From Methanobacteriota archaeon (GTDB taxonomy: Archaea > Thermoplasmatota > Poseidoniia > Poseidoniales > Thalassarchaeaceae): a stretch of 50,362 bases of DNA. The stretch lies in assembly GCA_002722735.1 (NCBI GenBank), contig PBMR01000010.1:1-50362 (forward strand). Reading direction: 5' to 3'. How positions within the stretch are numbered: the stretch's first letter is position 1; each line of letters opens with the position of its first letter. The translations under genes were made by a program, and so were the position numbers. Shown here piece after piece: positions 43,759 to 50,334 of this stretch. The notes below the pieces were generated by a model. It searched no databases and had not been told where the DNA came from. It saw nothing but the letters and a program-made list of their open reading frames with translations.

Positions 43759-44690
43759 ATAGACCCGCTCTTTCGTGGTGTGGAGGTAGCATGGCCCCGA
43801 CTCTCCGTCTCCCCCTGATCGCATTGATTATCGCGGCCGTTCCGATCTACTATGTCTTCATCGCTAGCGAGGGCCCGCTTGTGCAAATCGCTGGCGCGGT
43901 GGTTATCCTCCTACTTGTCTCCCTGCTTCTATTTACGGGCAGGCAGCCCGTCCCGATGCTAAATGTCCTCGAAACCGGAAAGCCCTCCAAGGTCGAAACG
44001 GTCGGAGTCATCGAATTACCGCCACCTGTCCTCGCAGAGGAGGGTGCCTCCCAGCGCAGTGAGGGAAAGATTCGCAGAAGCAGAGGCAGGCAAGTGGCTG
44101 AGCCCGTACCGGCACACCCCCTGCCTCCCTCAATCCCGATGCCCGCACCCGCAGCTGCCATTGAGCTTGAAGAGGACAGCCCCCAGCTAGGTGACAGCGC
44201 AACCGGGCTGGCCCAAGTGTACATTGCCACCTCGGACCCAGAATCCCAGATGGAATCCGAGGTCGATTTCTATCTCGCACAGAAGAGGGCCAAGATGGGG
44301 GTAATTCGGGATAGGATTCACCGTGAGCGCCGGATCAAACTTGCCGGACACGTCGCTTCGGAGGTCAGCAAGTGGTCTGCAATCGAGGATGGCGAGGATA
44401 TCTCTGCTCTGCTGAAGGACCCCAACCACGGCCTCACGGTGCTCACAGAGCCCGAGAATCCCGATCCGACGATTCCGCAGGGAATCTCCTACATCCGGAT
44501 AGATGCCAATAGGGTTGCCAAGGTCAGGGTGTCTCTTGACGTCTCAGGTAGTTCTGTAAGAACTCCCGAACCCGAGTTGCCCGAACCCCCCCTATCGATG
44601 CCCCCTACCGGCTCACACCCCCCTCCCCCCCCTCCCTCTGGTATGCCGCCCCCTCCCAGCCTACCACCACCAGTCCGCCCGGGCGAGTAG
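43755..44690 (+). CDS. Membrane protein with two N-terminal helices and a proline-rich tail, unknown function
   Basis: 311 residues with a GTG start; ATG 43791 (MAPTLRLPLIALIIAAVPIY) gives 299 residues and may be the real start. Two membrane helices lie close together (PLIALIIAAVPIYYVFIA and VQIAGAVVILLLVSLLLF). The rest is soluble: a Pro/Glu-rich linker, then a conserved-looking domain with SEVDFYLAQKRAKMGVIRDR and SYIRIDANRVAKVRVSLD, then a tail of repeated PPPP and MPP units. No catalytic motif recognised. Context in the bud32 operon does not define a role. The Pro tail could bind partner proteins in the cytosol. Confidence 0.65.
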   Translation: MNRPALSWCGGSMAPTLRLPLIALIIAAVPIYYVFIASEGPLVQIAGAVVILLLVSLLLFTGRQPVPMLNVLETGKPSKVETVGVIELPPPVLAEEGASQRSEGKIRRSRGRQVAEPVPAHPLPPSIPMPAPAAAIELEEDSPQLGDSATGLAQVYIATSDPESQMESEVDFYLAQKRAKMGVIRDRIHRERRIKLAGHVASEVSKWSAIEDGEDISALLKDPNHGLTVLTEPENPDPTIPQGISYIRIDANRVAKVRVSLDVSGSSVRTPEPELPEPPLSMPPTGSHPPPPPPSGMPPPPSLPPPVRPGE

Positions 44691-44731
44691 CCCTGTGATA
44701 CGTTGAAGCGAAGGTGGATGCTCGCAGTCGC

Positions 44732-45565
44732 ATGGGAGATGAGATTCTCGTCGAAGACGTCATCGTGGATGGATCGAGCCCTGTTGGTGGATCGATTTCG
44801 GTATGGACACTGAACCGCCCTGAGAAGCTTAACGCACTCAATCTGAAGTCTCATCAGGCAATCAAGGCGCAGTGTATGCGCGCCGAGGCGGATGACGATG
44901 TCCGATGCATCGTCATTAGAGGTGCCCCACCACCGGAACCCGGCGAGGGAAAGAGACAGAAGCCCCATGCTTTCGCCGCCGGTGCTGACATCTCCGAGTT
45001 CGCAGGTAAGAACTCCGACGACGTCCGCCCGTTCTTCGAGGACAACGCATGGGAGGCTGTCTGGAATCTTTCCAAGCCCACCATAGCGATGGTCGACGGA
45101 TTCGCCCTCGGCGGCGGAGTCGAGCTGGCACTGGCCTGCGACATCAGGGTCGCCTCAGAGAGGTCAACTTTCGGCCAGCCCGAGATCAACCTCGGCTTGA
45201 TTCCCGGGGGAGGGGGGACTCAGAGGCTGTGCCGTCTGATCGGCTACGGCAGGACGATGGAGATCGTCCTATCTGGCGGGATGGTGCCCGCTCAGGATGC
45301 CTGGAAGATGGGAATCGTGAACAGGATTGTGGCCCATGGCGACCTCGAGTCCGCAGTAATGGGCCTCGCTGAGGAGATCGCTCGCAAGTCCCCTTACACG
45401 ACTAAGGTGGCCAAGCGAGCAGTAAGGGCAGCACTCGACTTGCCCTTCTCGGAGGGCGTGCTGATGGAGCGCTCTGAGTTTGTGGCCCTCTTCGACACCC
45501 AGGACAAGGAGATCGGAGTGCGCGCTTTCCTCGAGAGGTCGAATGCCGATTGGGTCGGGCGCTAG
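44732..45565 (+). CDS. Enoyl-CoA hydratase (crotonase family), chromosomal
   Basis: 277 residues from ATG 44732 (MGDEILVEDVIVDGSSPVGG); a GTG at 44714 adds six. Oxyanion-hole loop AFAAGADISEFAG, then VDGFALGGGVELALACDIRV and QPEINLGLIPGGGGTQRLCR, where the Glu in PEINLG and GGG-GTQ motif mark an active hydratase. It hydrates 2-enoyl-CoA in beta-oxidation. Composition matches the surrounding core genes and differs from the island crotonase at 36.6-37.5 kb, with which it shares only family motifs. Its stop shares CTAG with the convergent membrane-protein gene. Confidence 0.93.
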   Translation: MGDEILVEDVIVDGSSPVGGSISVWTLNRPEKLNALNLKSHQAIKAQCMRAEADDDVRCIVIRGAPPPEPGEGKRQKPHAFAAGADISEFAGKNSDDVRPFFEDNAWEAVWNLSKPTIAMVDGFALGGGVELALACDIRVASERSTFGQPEINLGLIPGGGGTQRLCRLIGYGRTMEIVLSGGMVPAQDAWKMGIVNRIVAHGDLESAVMGLAEEIARKSPYTTKVAKRAVRAALDLPFSEGVLMERSEFVALFDTQDKEIGVRAFLERSNADWVGR

Positions 45566-45819
45566 TTCCCCCTCTTTCCGTCCCACATGTCGATTTCCTC
45601 GGAGGACTTGCCAAGAACCAGGACATTGAAGATCACAAACAGTGCCTGGCCAACAAATATCAATGCTATGAGAATCACCGGCCCCGCCAAGAGGGAGAAT
45701 CCCATCAGAGTAGCCATTGCCACTACAGTGACGATTGCTGATGGGACCCACCAAATCGGGTGAGCGTTCTTGACTTGCTCTACAAATCTTGCTACCCAAA
45801 CAGAGAAGTCCTGACCCAT
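45562..45819 (-). CDS. Small two-helix membrane protein
   Basis: 85 residues. Two hydrophobic stretches (IWWVPSAIVTVVAMATLMGF and LLAGPVILIALIFVGQALFV) are separated by a very short turn, with a charged tail KSSEEIDMWDGKRGN. No family recognised. It starts 12 bases after the P-loop kinase gene and is probably its co-transcript. Confidence 0.7.
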   Translation of the reverse strand: MGQDFSVWVARFVEQVKNAHPIWWVPSAIVTVVAMATLMGFSLLAGPVILIALIFVGQALFVIFNVLVLGKSSEEIDMWDGKRGN

Positions 45820-45831
45820 GTCAATGGTTAC

Positions 45832-46416
45832 TCAATTCAGGCTATTAGAGATAATCCTGATGGCGTCACTCTCCTTCGTCGGGTCAATTAGCAACCACTC
45901 AGAACGGGCTCCAGAAACGACCATCTCCTCCTGGATTTCCCTTATTCTATCCAAGTTCCCCAGGTAGTGGTCAACCTTCTTGCCATTATGCCTCTCCCTG
46001 TTGGCGATCATGCCCCTGTGCCTATCTTCGCTCGTGACGTAGAGGACAACACCGGTAGCGAATCCCCCAGATTCCCTCCAGGAATCCATCAGGCCGCTTC
46101 CAGGGATGATGTGCACCCCTTCCACCAGCACGTCGCCTCCTTTGCCAAGCGCCCTCTCAATTACCGCCGAGACACCCTCTTCTAGAACTCCAACCGTTTC
46201 GTACCAATCCTCTACTGCGGTTCCCCCTACAGATTCGAACGAGGATCTGTGCAGAGCCGGCTCCTCGCTCTGGGCGAGTTGCGTGCGCAGGACCTCCCTG
46301 ACAGTGTCAGTGGCAACCACCTTGCCGAAGCCCAGAGAGGACGCCAACTTGGCAGTCAGGGTGGATTTGCCAACCCCGCTGGTACCCGTGATTACCAGTA
46401 GCCTAGGCCCGACCAT
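45832..46416 (-). CDS. P-loop kinase, 2-phosphoglycerate kinase-like
   Basis: 194 residues. Walker A ITGTSGVGKSTLTAKLASSL at about 9-28, ATDTVREVLRTQL, EPALHRSSFESVGG, VEGVHIIPGS, and the lid-like NRERHNGKKVDHYLGNLDRI. The TDxVREVLR and LHxSSFE blocks are those of archaeal 2-phosphoglycerate kinase (COG2074), which makes 2,3-bisphosphoglycerate, the precursor of cyclic diphosphoglycerate in some methanogens. The full methanogen enzyme is longer, so this short form may use another substrate. It lies 9 bases after the aldehyde dehydrogenase gene. Confidence 0.65.
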   Translation of the reverse strand: MVGPRLLVITGTSGVGKSTLTAKLASSLGFGKVVATDTVREVLRTQLAQSEEPALHRSSFESVGGTAVEDWYETVGVLEEGVSAVIERALGKGGDVLVEGVHIIPGSGLMDSWRESGGFATGVVLYVTSEDRHRGMIANRERHNGKKVDHYLGNLDRIREIQEEMVVSGARSEWLLIDPTKESDAIRIISNSLN

Positions 46417-46425
46417 TCCCTTCCC

Positions 46426-47844
46426 TCATCGCTGAATCGACTTGGTCTCGAGATATTCCTCCAGACCGTGAGCGCCCAGCTCACGACCGAGCCCCGACCG
46501 CTTGTAGCCTCCAAAGGGGGCCGTCACGTTGAACGAGCCCCCGTTGATGCTGACTTGACCGGTGCGCATCTGCCGCGCAACGCGCATAGCCCTTTTTTCG
46601 TCTCCAGACCAGACACCCCCGGAAAGGCCGTATTCGGAGTCGTTGGCGAGTTGGATTGCCTCCTCCTCGGTCGAGTAGGTGGTGATTGAGAGGACAGGGC
46701 CAAAGATTTCCTCGCGGAAGACGGTCATGCCTGGAGTCACGTCGGCGAAGACCGTGGGCTTGACGTAGAACCCTTGTTCCAGCCCATCGGGCATACCCTC
46801 TCCGCCTGCTACCAGCGTCGCTCCCTCGTCGATGCCCTTGGAGATGTAGGCAGTCACGCTCTCCTGCTGCCTCTTGGAGACCAGAGGCCCGCAGCGGTTG
46901 GTCTCGTCCAGCGGGTCCCCCACCGAGTACTGTCCTATCTTGGAGGTGATGACTTCGATGACCTCTCCCCTCTTGCTCTCGGGAACCAGAAGCCTAGACA
47001 GCGCCGAGCACTCCTGGCCGGAGTTGCTGAAGCAGGCGTGGATGGCCGAACCAGCAGCCCGCTGGATATCTGCGTCATCGAGTAAGATGTTAGCGCTCTT
47101 GCCGCCGAGCTCGAGGGTGACGCGCTTCACACTAGGGGCAGCCAGTTCGGCCACGCGCACCCCCGCTCCGGTGGAGCCGGTGAAGCTCACCATATCGACT
47201 CCGGGGTGACTGGACATCGCCTCGCCGATCTCTCGACCACGACCAGAGACCAGATTGAACACGCCATCCGGAAGGCCGATCTCATGAATCATGTCAGTTA
47301 GGACGAAGGCATTGAGTGGGGCCTCTGTAGAGGGCTTGAGCACCATCGTGCATCCAGCAGCGAGTGCCGGTGCGACCTTGCCAACGATCTGGTGGAGCGG
47401 GAAGTTCCAGGGGGTGATCATCGCGACTACGCCGATGGCCTCCTTGACGATGAGCGAGTTGCGAACCTCTTCCTCCCATGTGAAGCCGTCTAGGATCTTG
47501 GCATAGGAGCGCGACACGACGCGTGGCATCCCGACCATGACCATGCGCGAGTACCCTATCGGAGTCCCCACTTCAGCGGTGATGAGCTGCGAGATTTCCT
47601 CGCCCCGCTCCTTAATCACCGCGGACAGCTGGTTCAGCAGATCGACACGCTCCCCTACGGCGGATTGCGACCAATCAGGAAAGGCCTCCCGTGCCGCAGC
47701 GACTGCGGCGTCGACGTCGCTCGCATCACCCACAGGCACCGAGCCGATGGACTCCTCGGTAGCCGGGTTGATTACTCCGATAGAGCCATTCCCGTTGGGC
47801 TTGACCCACGAGCCACCGATGTAGAGTTCCTCGCGGTCATGCAC
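46426..47844 (-). CDS. NAD(P)-dependent aldehyde dehydrogenase
   Basis: 472 residues from GTG 47844 (VHDREELYIGGSWVKPNGNG), the usual family start; the frame is open to a GTG at 47907, giving 493 residues, and both are too close to the divergent sixA start to allow a normal promoter for the longer form. Key motifs: VAMITPWNFPLHQIVGK, SFTGSTGAGVRVAEL, LELGGKSANILL (general base Glu) and FSNSGQECSALSRL (catalytic Cys). It oxidises an aldehyde to the acid; the substrate is not readable. First of the unit ALDH-kinase-membrane protein. Confidence 0.93.
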   Translation of the reverse strand: MHDREELYIGGSWVKPNGNGSIGVINPATEESIGSVPVGDASDVDAAVAAAREAFPDWSQSAVGERVDLLNQLSAVIKERGEEISQLITAEVGTPIGYSRMVMVGMPRVVSRSYAKILDGFTWEEEVRNSLIVKEAIGVVAMITPWNFPLHQIVGKVAPALAAGCTMVLKPSTEAPLNAFVLTDMIHEIGLPDGVFNLVSGRGREIGEAMSSHPGVDMVSFTGSTGAGVRVAELAAPSVKRVTLELGGKSANILLDDADIQRAAGSAIHACFSNSGQECSALSRLLVPESKRGEVIEVITSKIGQYSVGDPLDETNRCGPLVSKRQQESVTAYISKGIDEGATLVAGGEGMPDGLEQGFYVKPTVFADVTPGMTVFREEIFGPVLSITTYSTEEEAIQLANDSEYGLSGGVWSGDEKRAMRVARQMRTGQVSINGGSFNVTAPFGGYKRSGLGRELGAHGLEEYLETKSIQR

Positions 47845-47912
47845 AAGTACCCCACCGTGAGCCGACTTATGAGACTCATGCACTTCAAGAGCTCCCGCTC
47901 TCCTCACCTACC

Positions 47913-48401
47913 ATGCCTAAGTCAGAACGACTCGGTGTCAGTGCGGCTCGCAGACTCATCGTCATGCGTCATGCGAAGAGCAGCTGGGACCACCCTGGAC
48001 TCCGGGATCACGACCGCCCTCTGAACCCACGAGGCCAGCGCGACGCGCCTCGTATGGCCGACGCGCTGGCCGAGCGCGGCTGGGGCCCCGAACTCATCCT
48101 AGTCAGCAGCGCGACACGAACTAGGGAGACCCTCGAGGGAATGTCACACCAATTTGGCGATGCCACAACCGAGATCAGGCCGGGAATCTACCATGCGGGA
48201 GTGCACGATCTCATGCTCGAGCTGCAGGACATGCCCGAAGAGGGGACCACCATGATATTGGGTCACAACCCGGGTTCTGAGATGCTCGTCAACCACCTGA
48301 GTGGCCAGTGGCACGTCATGCCCACGGCCGCTGCCGTGATGCTCGTTGCCTCAGCCGACGGTTGGACGGTAGAGGAAGTCCTCCGGCCCAAGGAACTCTG
48401 A
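47913..48401 (+). CDS. sixA: Phosphohistidine phosphatase SixA-like (histidine phosphatase superfamily)
   Basis: 162 residues. LIVMRHAKSSWDHPGLRDHD holds the catalytic RHA motif and the SixA-typical KSSW sequence; LNPRGQRDAPRMADALAERG, SSATRTRETLE and ILGHNPGSEMLVNHLSG (second catalytic His) complete the fold. The enzyme removes phosphate from histidine in bacterial phosphorelays; in archaea targets are unknown. Divergent from the ALDH gene. The accessory zone with repeats begins right after its stop. Confidence 0.88.
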   Translation: MPKSERLGVSAARRLIVMRHAKSSWDHPGLRDHDRPLNPRGQRDAPRMADALAERGWGPELILVSSATRTRETLEGMSHQFGDATTEIRPGIYHAGVHDLMLELQDMPEEGTTMILGHNPGSEMLVNHLSGQWHVMPTAAAVMLVASADGWTVEEVLRPKEL

Positions 48402-48452
48402 GAATCCAGATCCACGAGGATTCGCCGATTAAATGGGTAGCGTGTGAGCGGC

Positions 48453-48498
48453 ATCGCAGTCAGTCGGTCACTGAGACTCGCATTGTGGTCAGTGGGTT
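48453..48498 (+). repeat. 46-bp repeat, copy R1
   Basis: Direct copy of 49653-49698 with 41 of 46 bases identical; the shared core is ATTGTGGTCAGTGGGTT. It begins 52 bases after the sixA stop and its last two bases lie in the stop codon of the RHH gene (48497-48499). It marks the left edge of the SPFH-RHH unit. Confidence 0.8.
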
Positions 48499-48637
48499 AC
48501 CTTCTATTTTCCCTAATCGACTTTTTCAGTAGGAACTCGATCTGAGCGTTGATCGACCGCATATCGTCCTCTGCCCATAACTTGAGTTTTTCATGCATCT
48601 CTGGGTCTATTCGAAGGAGGAGTTTTTTCTTTGCCAT
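48497..48637 (-). CDS. Ribbon-helix-helix (Arc/CopG-like) DNA-binding protein, 46 residues
   Basis: A short gene with ATG at 48637. It reads MAKKKLLLRIDPEMHEKLKL, then WAEDDMRSINAQIEFLLKKS and IRENRR. The strand KKLLLRID, followed by two helices with the turn DDMRSINAQIE, is the Arc-type ribbon-helix-helix fold, which binds DNA as a dimer and inserts the strand in the major groove. It lies 38 bases after the SPFH stop and is probably its co-transcript. The likely operator is the triple 11-bp repeat at 49610-49642, giving autoregulation; this is inference. Confidence 0.88.
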   Translation of the reverse strand: MAKKKLLLRIDPEMHEKLKLWAEDDMRSINAQIEFLLKKSIRENRR

Positions 48638-48675
48638 TAATATCCCCTCGCATCAAACTCGAATTATCCACCCCC

Positions 48676-49584
48676 TCACTGGTATAGTGTACCAGTGTTG
48701 ATTACAGGCGTAGTGTCCGTCTCGGAGCATAGCACGACCAGGAGATTACTGACCATTGTGGCTTTCTTGTCCTCGTCGAGTTCTATGATGTCCTTCGCGC
48801 TTAGCTGCTCGAGTGCCAACTCGACCATTCCGACAGCTCCGTCCACTATCTCACGTCGGGCTGCGACCACGGCCGACGCCTGTTGGCGACGCAGCATGGC
48901 CTGTGCAATCTCCGTCGAGTATGCCAAGTAGCTGATTCTAGCCTCCAAGACCTCGATACCGGCTCGAGATAGGCGAGATTCCACGGACGCCTGCAGCTCC
49001 TCGGCTACTATGTCCTGGTGGCTGGAGAGTGTGGTCCCACCTATGTCCTTCTCCTCTATTGCATCGTAGGGGTACTTGGTGGACATCGCACGGAGAGCCG
49101 CCTCGCTTTGGATTTGCACGTAGTGATCGTAGTTCTCAACCTCGAACAGGGCCTCGGCCGCATCGTAGACCCTCCAGACGACCACAGCCGCGATATCTAT
49201 GGGATTCGCGTTGACGTCGTTGACCTTCAGCTTGTTAGACTCGAAGTTGTTGATTCTCATTGAAACCCTGGTCTTGTTGTAGAGGGGATTGAGGAAGAAA
49301 CGGAAACCCTCGTCCTTGAGTGTGGCTACGTACTTGCCGAAGAACTGAACGGCGACCGCCTCGTTGGGATTTACGACCACGTAGCTGTTACACATCATAA
49401 GCCAAAGGGGTCCAGTGATAATCAGCAGGATCCCCGCTGGACCGCTCGCTGCCAATATAATGTTCAGGATCGGGAGCAGGATTATGTGTATTCCGAGACC
49501 GAGGAATCCATTGATCGATTTCGCCTCAATGTCCCGATATATCGGATCGTGCTTATTGTCTGTGCCTACTTGTAGTTCTTCCAT
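48676..49584 (-). CDS. SPFH (band 7 / stomatin-like) membrane protein
   Basis: 302 residues. Hydrophobic helices at about 26-66 (LGLGIHIILLPILNIILAAS and GPAGILLIITGPLWLMMCNS) are followed by the SPFH domain: VVNPNEAVAVQFFGKYVATL, DEGFRFFLNP, NKTRVSMRINNFES, DIAAVVVWRVYDAAEALFEV, then the coiled RLSRAGIEVLEARISYLAYS and AQAMLRRQQASAVVAARREI. The last 60 residues (SAKDIIELDEDKKATMVSNL) are typical of the bacterial SPFH proteins often encoded next to Arc-type genes. Such proteins form membrane microdomain scaffolds. No ribosome binding site is evident; a TATA-like TTAATA sits about 27 bases upstream, fitting a leaderless message. Confidence 0.9.
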   Translation of the reverse strand: MEELQVGTDNKHDPIYRDIEAKSINGFLGLGIHIILLPILNIILAASGPAGILLIITGPLWLMMCNSYVVVNPNEAVAVQFFGKYVATLKDEGFRFFLNPLYNKTRVSMRINNFESNKLKVNDVNANPIDIAAVVVWRVYDAAEALFEVENYDHYVQIQSEAALRAMSTKYPYDAIEEKDIGGTTLSSHQDIVAEELQASVESRLSRAGIEVLEARISYLAYSTEIAQAMLRRQQASAVVAARREIVDGAVGMVELALEQLSAKDIIELDEDKKATMVSNLLVVLCSETDTTPVINTGTLYQ

Positions 49585-49609
49585 GATACAAGCGGATGGA
49601 CGATCCTGT

Positions 49610-49642
49610 ATTAAGATATCGTAATGATATCATAATAGTATC
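49610..49642 (-). promoter_or_regulatory. Three tandem 11-bp operator-like repeats over the SPFH-RHH promoter
   Basis: On the minus strand the units are GATACTATTAT, GATATCATTAC and GATATCTTAAT, directly adjacent. A spacing of 11 bases puts them on one helix face, as in operators bound by several RHH dimers. The third unit includes the TTAATA box, about 27 bases before the SPFH ATG at 49584, so bound repressor would block TBP. Confidence 0.7.
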
Positions 49643-49652
49643 AATTAGAAAG

Positions 49653-49698
49653 ATCGCAGTCAGACGGTATCTGTGACTCGTATTGTGGTCAGTGGGTT
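49653..49698 (+). repeat. 46-bp repeat, copy R2
   Basis: Same orientation as R1, exactly 1200 bases further on. It lies between the SPFH promoter and the acetyltransferase gene, so it is both the right edge of the SPFH unit and the left edge of the next. Confidence 0.8.
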
Positions 49699-49729
49699 TG
49701 CCCCAACTACTCTGTGAGAGGTCAGTATG

Positions 49730-49740
49730 CTCAGAGGGGT
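49730..49740 (+). repeat. Short inner inverted repeat, left (CTCAGAGGGGT)
   Basis: CTCAGAGGGGT here is the perfect reverse complement of 50306-50316. Further related words occur at 49771-49781 (GTCAGAGGGTT) and, inverted, at 49752-49759. Together with R2 and R3 it frames the acetyltransferase gene. Confidence 0.6.
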
Positions 49741-49784
49741 GCTTGCCTAGTCCCTCTGAATGCTACTGGGGTCAGAGGGTTCCG

Positions 49785-49796
49785 GAAAATTATAGG
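49785..49796 (+). promoter_or_regulatory. TATA-like box of the acetyltransferase gene
   Basis: AAAATTATAGG is centred about 28 bases before the ATG at 49819, the distance expected for a leaderless archaeal transcript; no ribosome binding site is visible. Confidence 0.5.
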
Positions 49797-49818
49797 TAAA
49801 CCTGCCTTTGCCATCCCT

Positions 49819-50280
49819 ATGAGGATCGAGCGCCTGTCCTTTGATGAGTGGGAGCGGCTCCGAACAATCCGACTTCGCTCCTTACTCGATTCCCCCGATT
49901 CTTTCGATACCACTCACGAACAAGCCTCATTATTCCCGCAAGAGTCGTGGATCAAGCAACTCCATACTCTTCCTACATTCGTTGCTATCCTGGATGGCGA
50001 GGATGTGGGAATTGTGCGCGGAGGCAATGATGAGGAGAATTCAGACATAGGGTGGCTCATCTCCCTTTGGGTAGCTCCCGAAGCACGCAGTCTCGGCATC
50101 GGAAAAGAACTCTCCAGGAAGGTCGTCAATTGGGCAGAGTCAGAGAGGAAGCGCAGTCTGCTGCTTGAAGTCAGAGAGGGGAATGAATTTGCTCGAAATC
50201 TGTATGATAGAATGGGCTTCCATCCCAACGGTGGCGTCCCTAGCGACTGCTGTGAGATTCAGTTAGAGCTTGTTCTTTAA
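49819..50280 (+). CDS. GNAT-family N-acetyltransferase
   Basis: 153 residues from ATG 49819 (MRIERLSFDEWERLRTIRLR); the frame continues upstream to 49714 but that part covers the promoter and repeats. The GNAT fold shows VAILDGEDVGIVRG, IGWLISLWVAPEARSLGIGK (motif A, acetyl-CoA pyrophosphate loop with a LGIGK variant of RGxGxG/A) and LLLEVREGNEFARNLYDRMG (motif B). The N-terminal RSLLDSPDSFDTTHEQA recalls acetyltransferases acting on small molecules or protein N termini. The substrate is unknown. The gene stands alone between R2 and the inverted copy R3. Confidence 0.9.
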   Translation: MRIERLSFDEWERLRTIRLRSLLDSPDSFDTTHEQASLFPQESWIKQLHTLPTFVAILDGEDVGIVRGGNDEENSDIGWLISLWVAPEARSLGIGKELSRKVVNWAESERKRSLLLEVREGNEFARNLYDRMGFHPNGGVPSDCCEIQLELVL

Positions 50281-50305
50281 TAGATATATTTGGAATCCAT
50301 TGAGA

Positions 50306-50316
50306 CCCCTCTGAGT
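50306..50316 (-). repeat. Short inner inverted repeat, right (CTCAGAGGGGT on minus strand)
   Basis: Reverse complement of 49730-49740, 25 bases after the acetyltransferase stop. Confidence 0.6.
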
Positions 50317-50334
50317 CGTATACGTATCATAGGG

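Noticed and set aside
44580-44690. Proline-codon tract as a possible repeat array or frameshift hotspot
   Set aside because: It is in frame, ends at a normal stop and encodes a plausible Pro-rich tail; the C-runs could cause sequencing error but nothing shows one.
36635-45565. The two crotonase genes as a recent duplication
   Set aside because: They share only family motifs, differ in length, composition and catalytic region, and so are distant paralogues.
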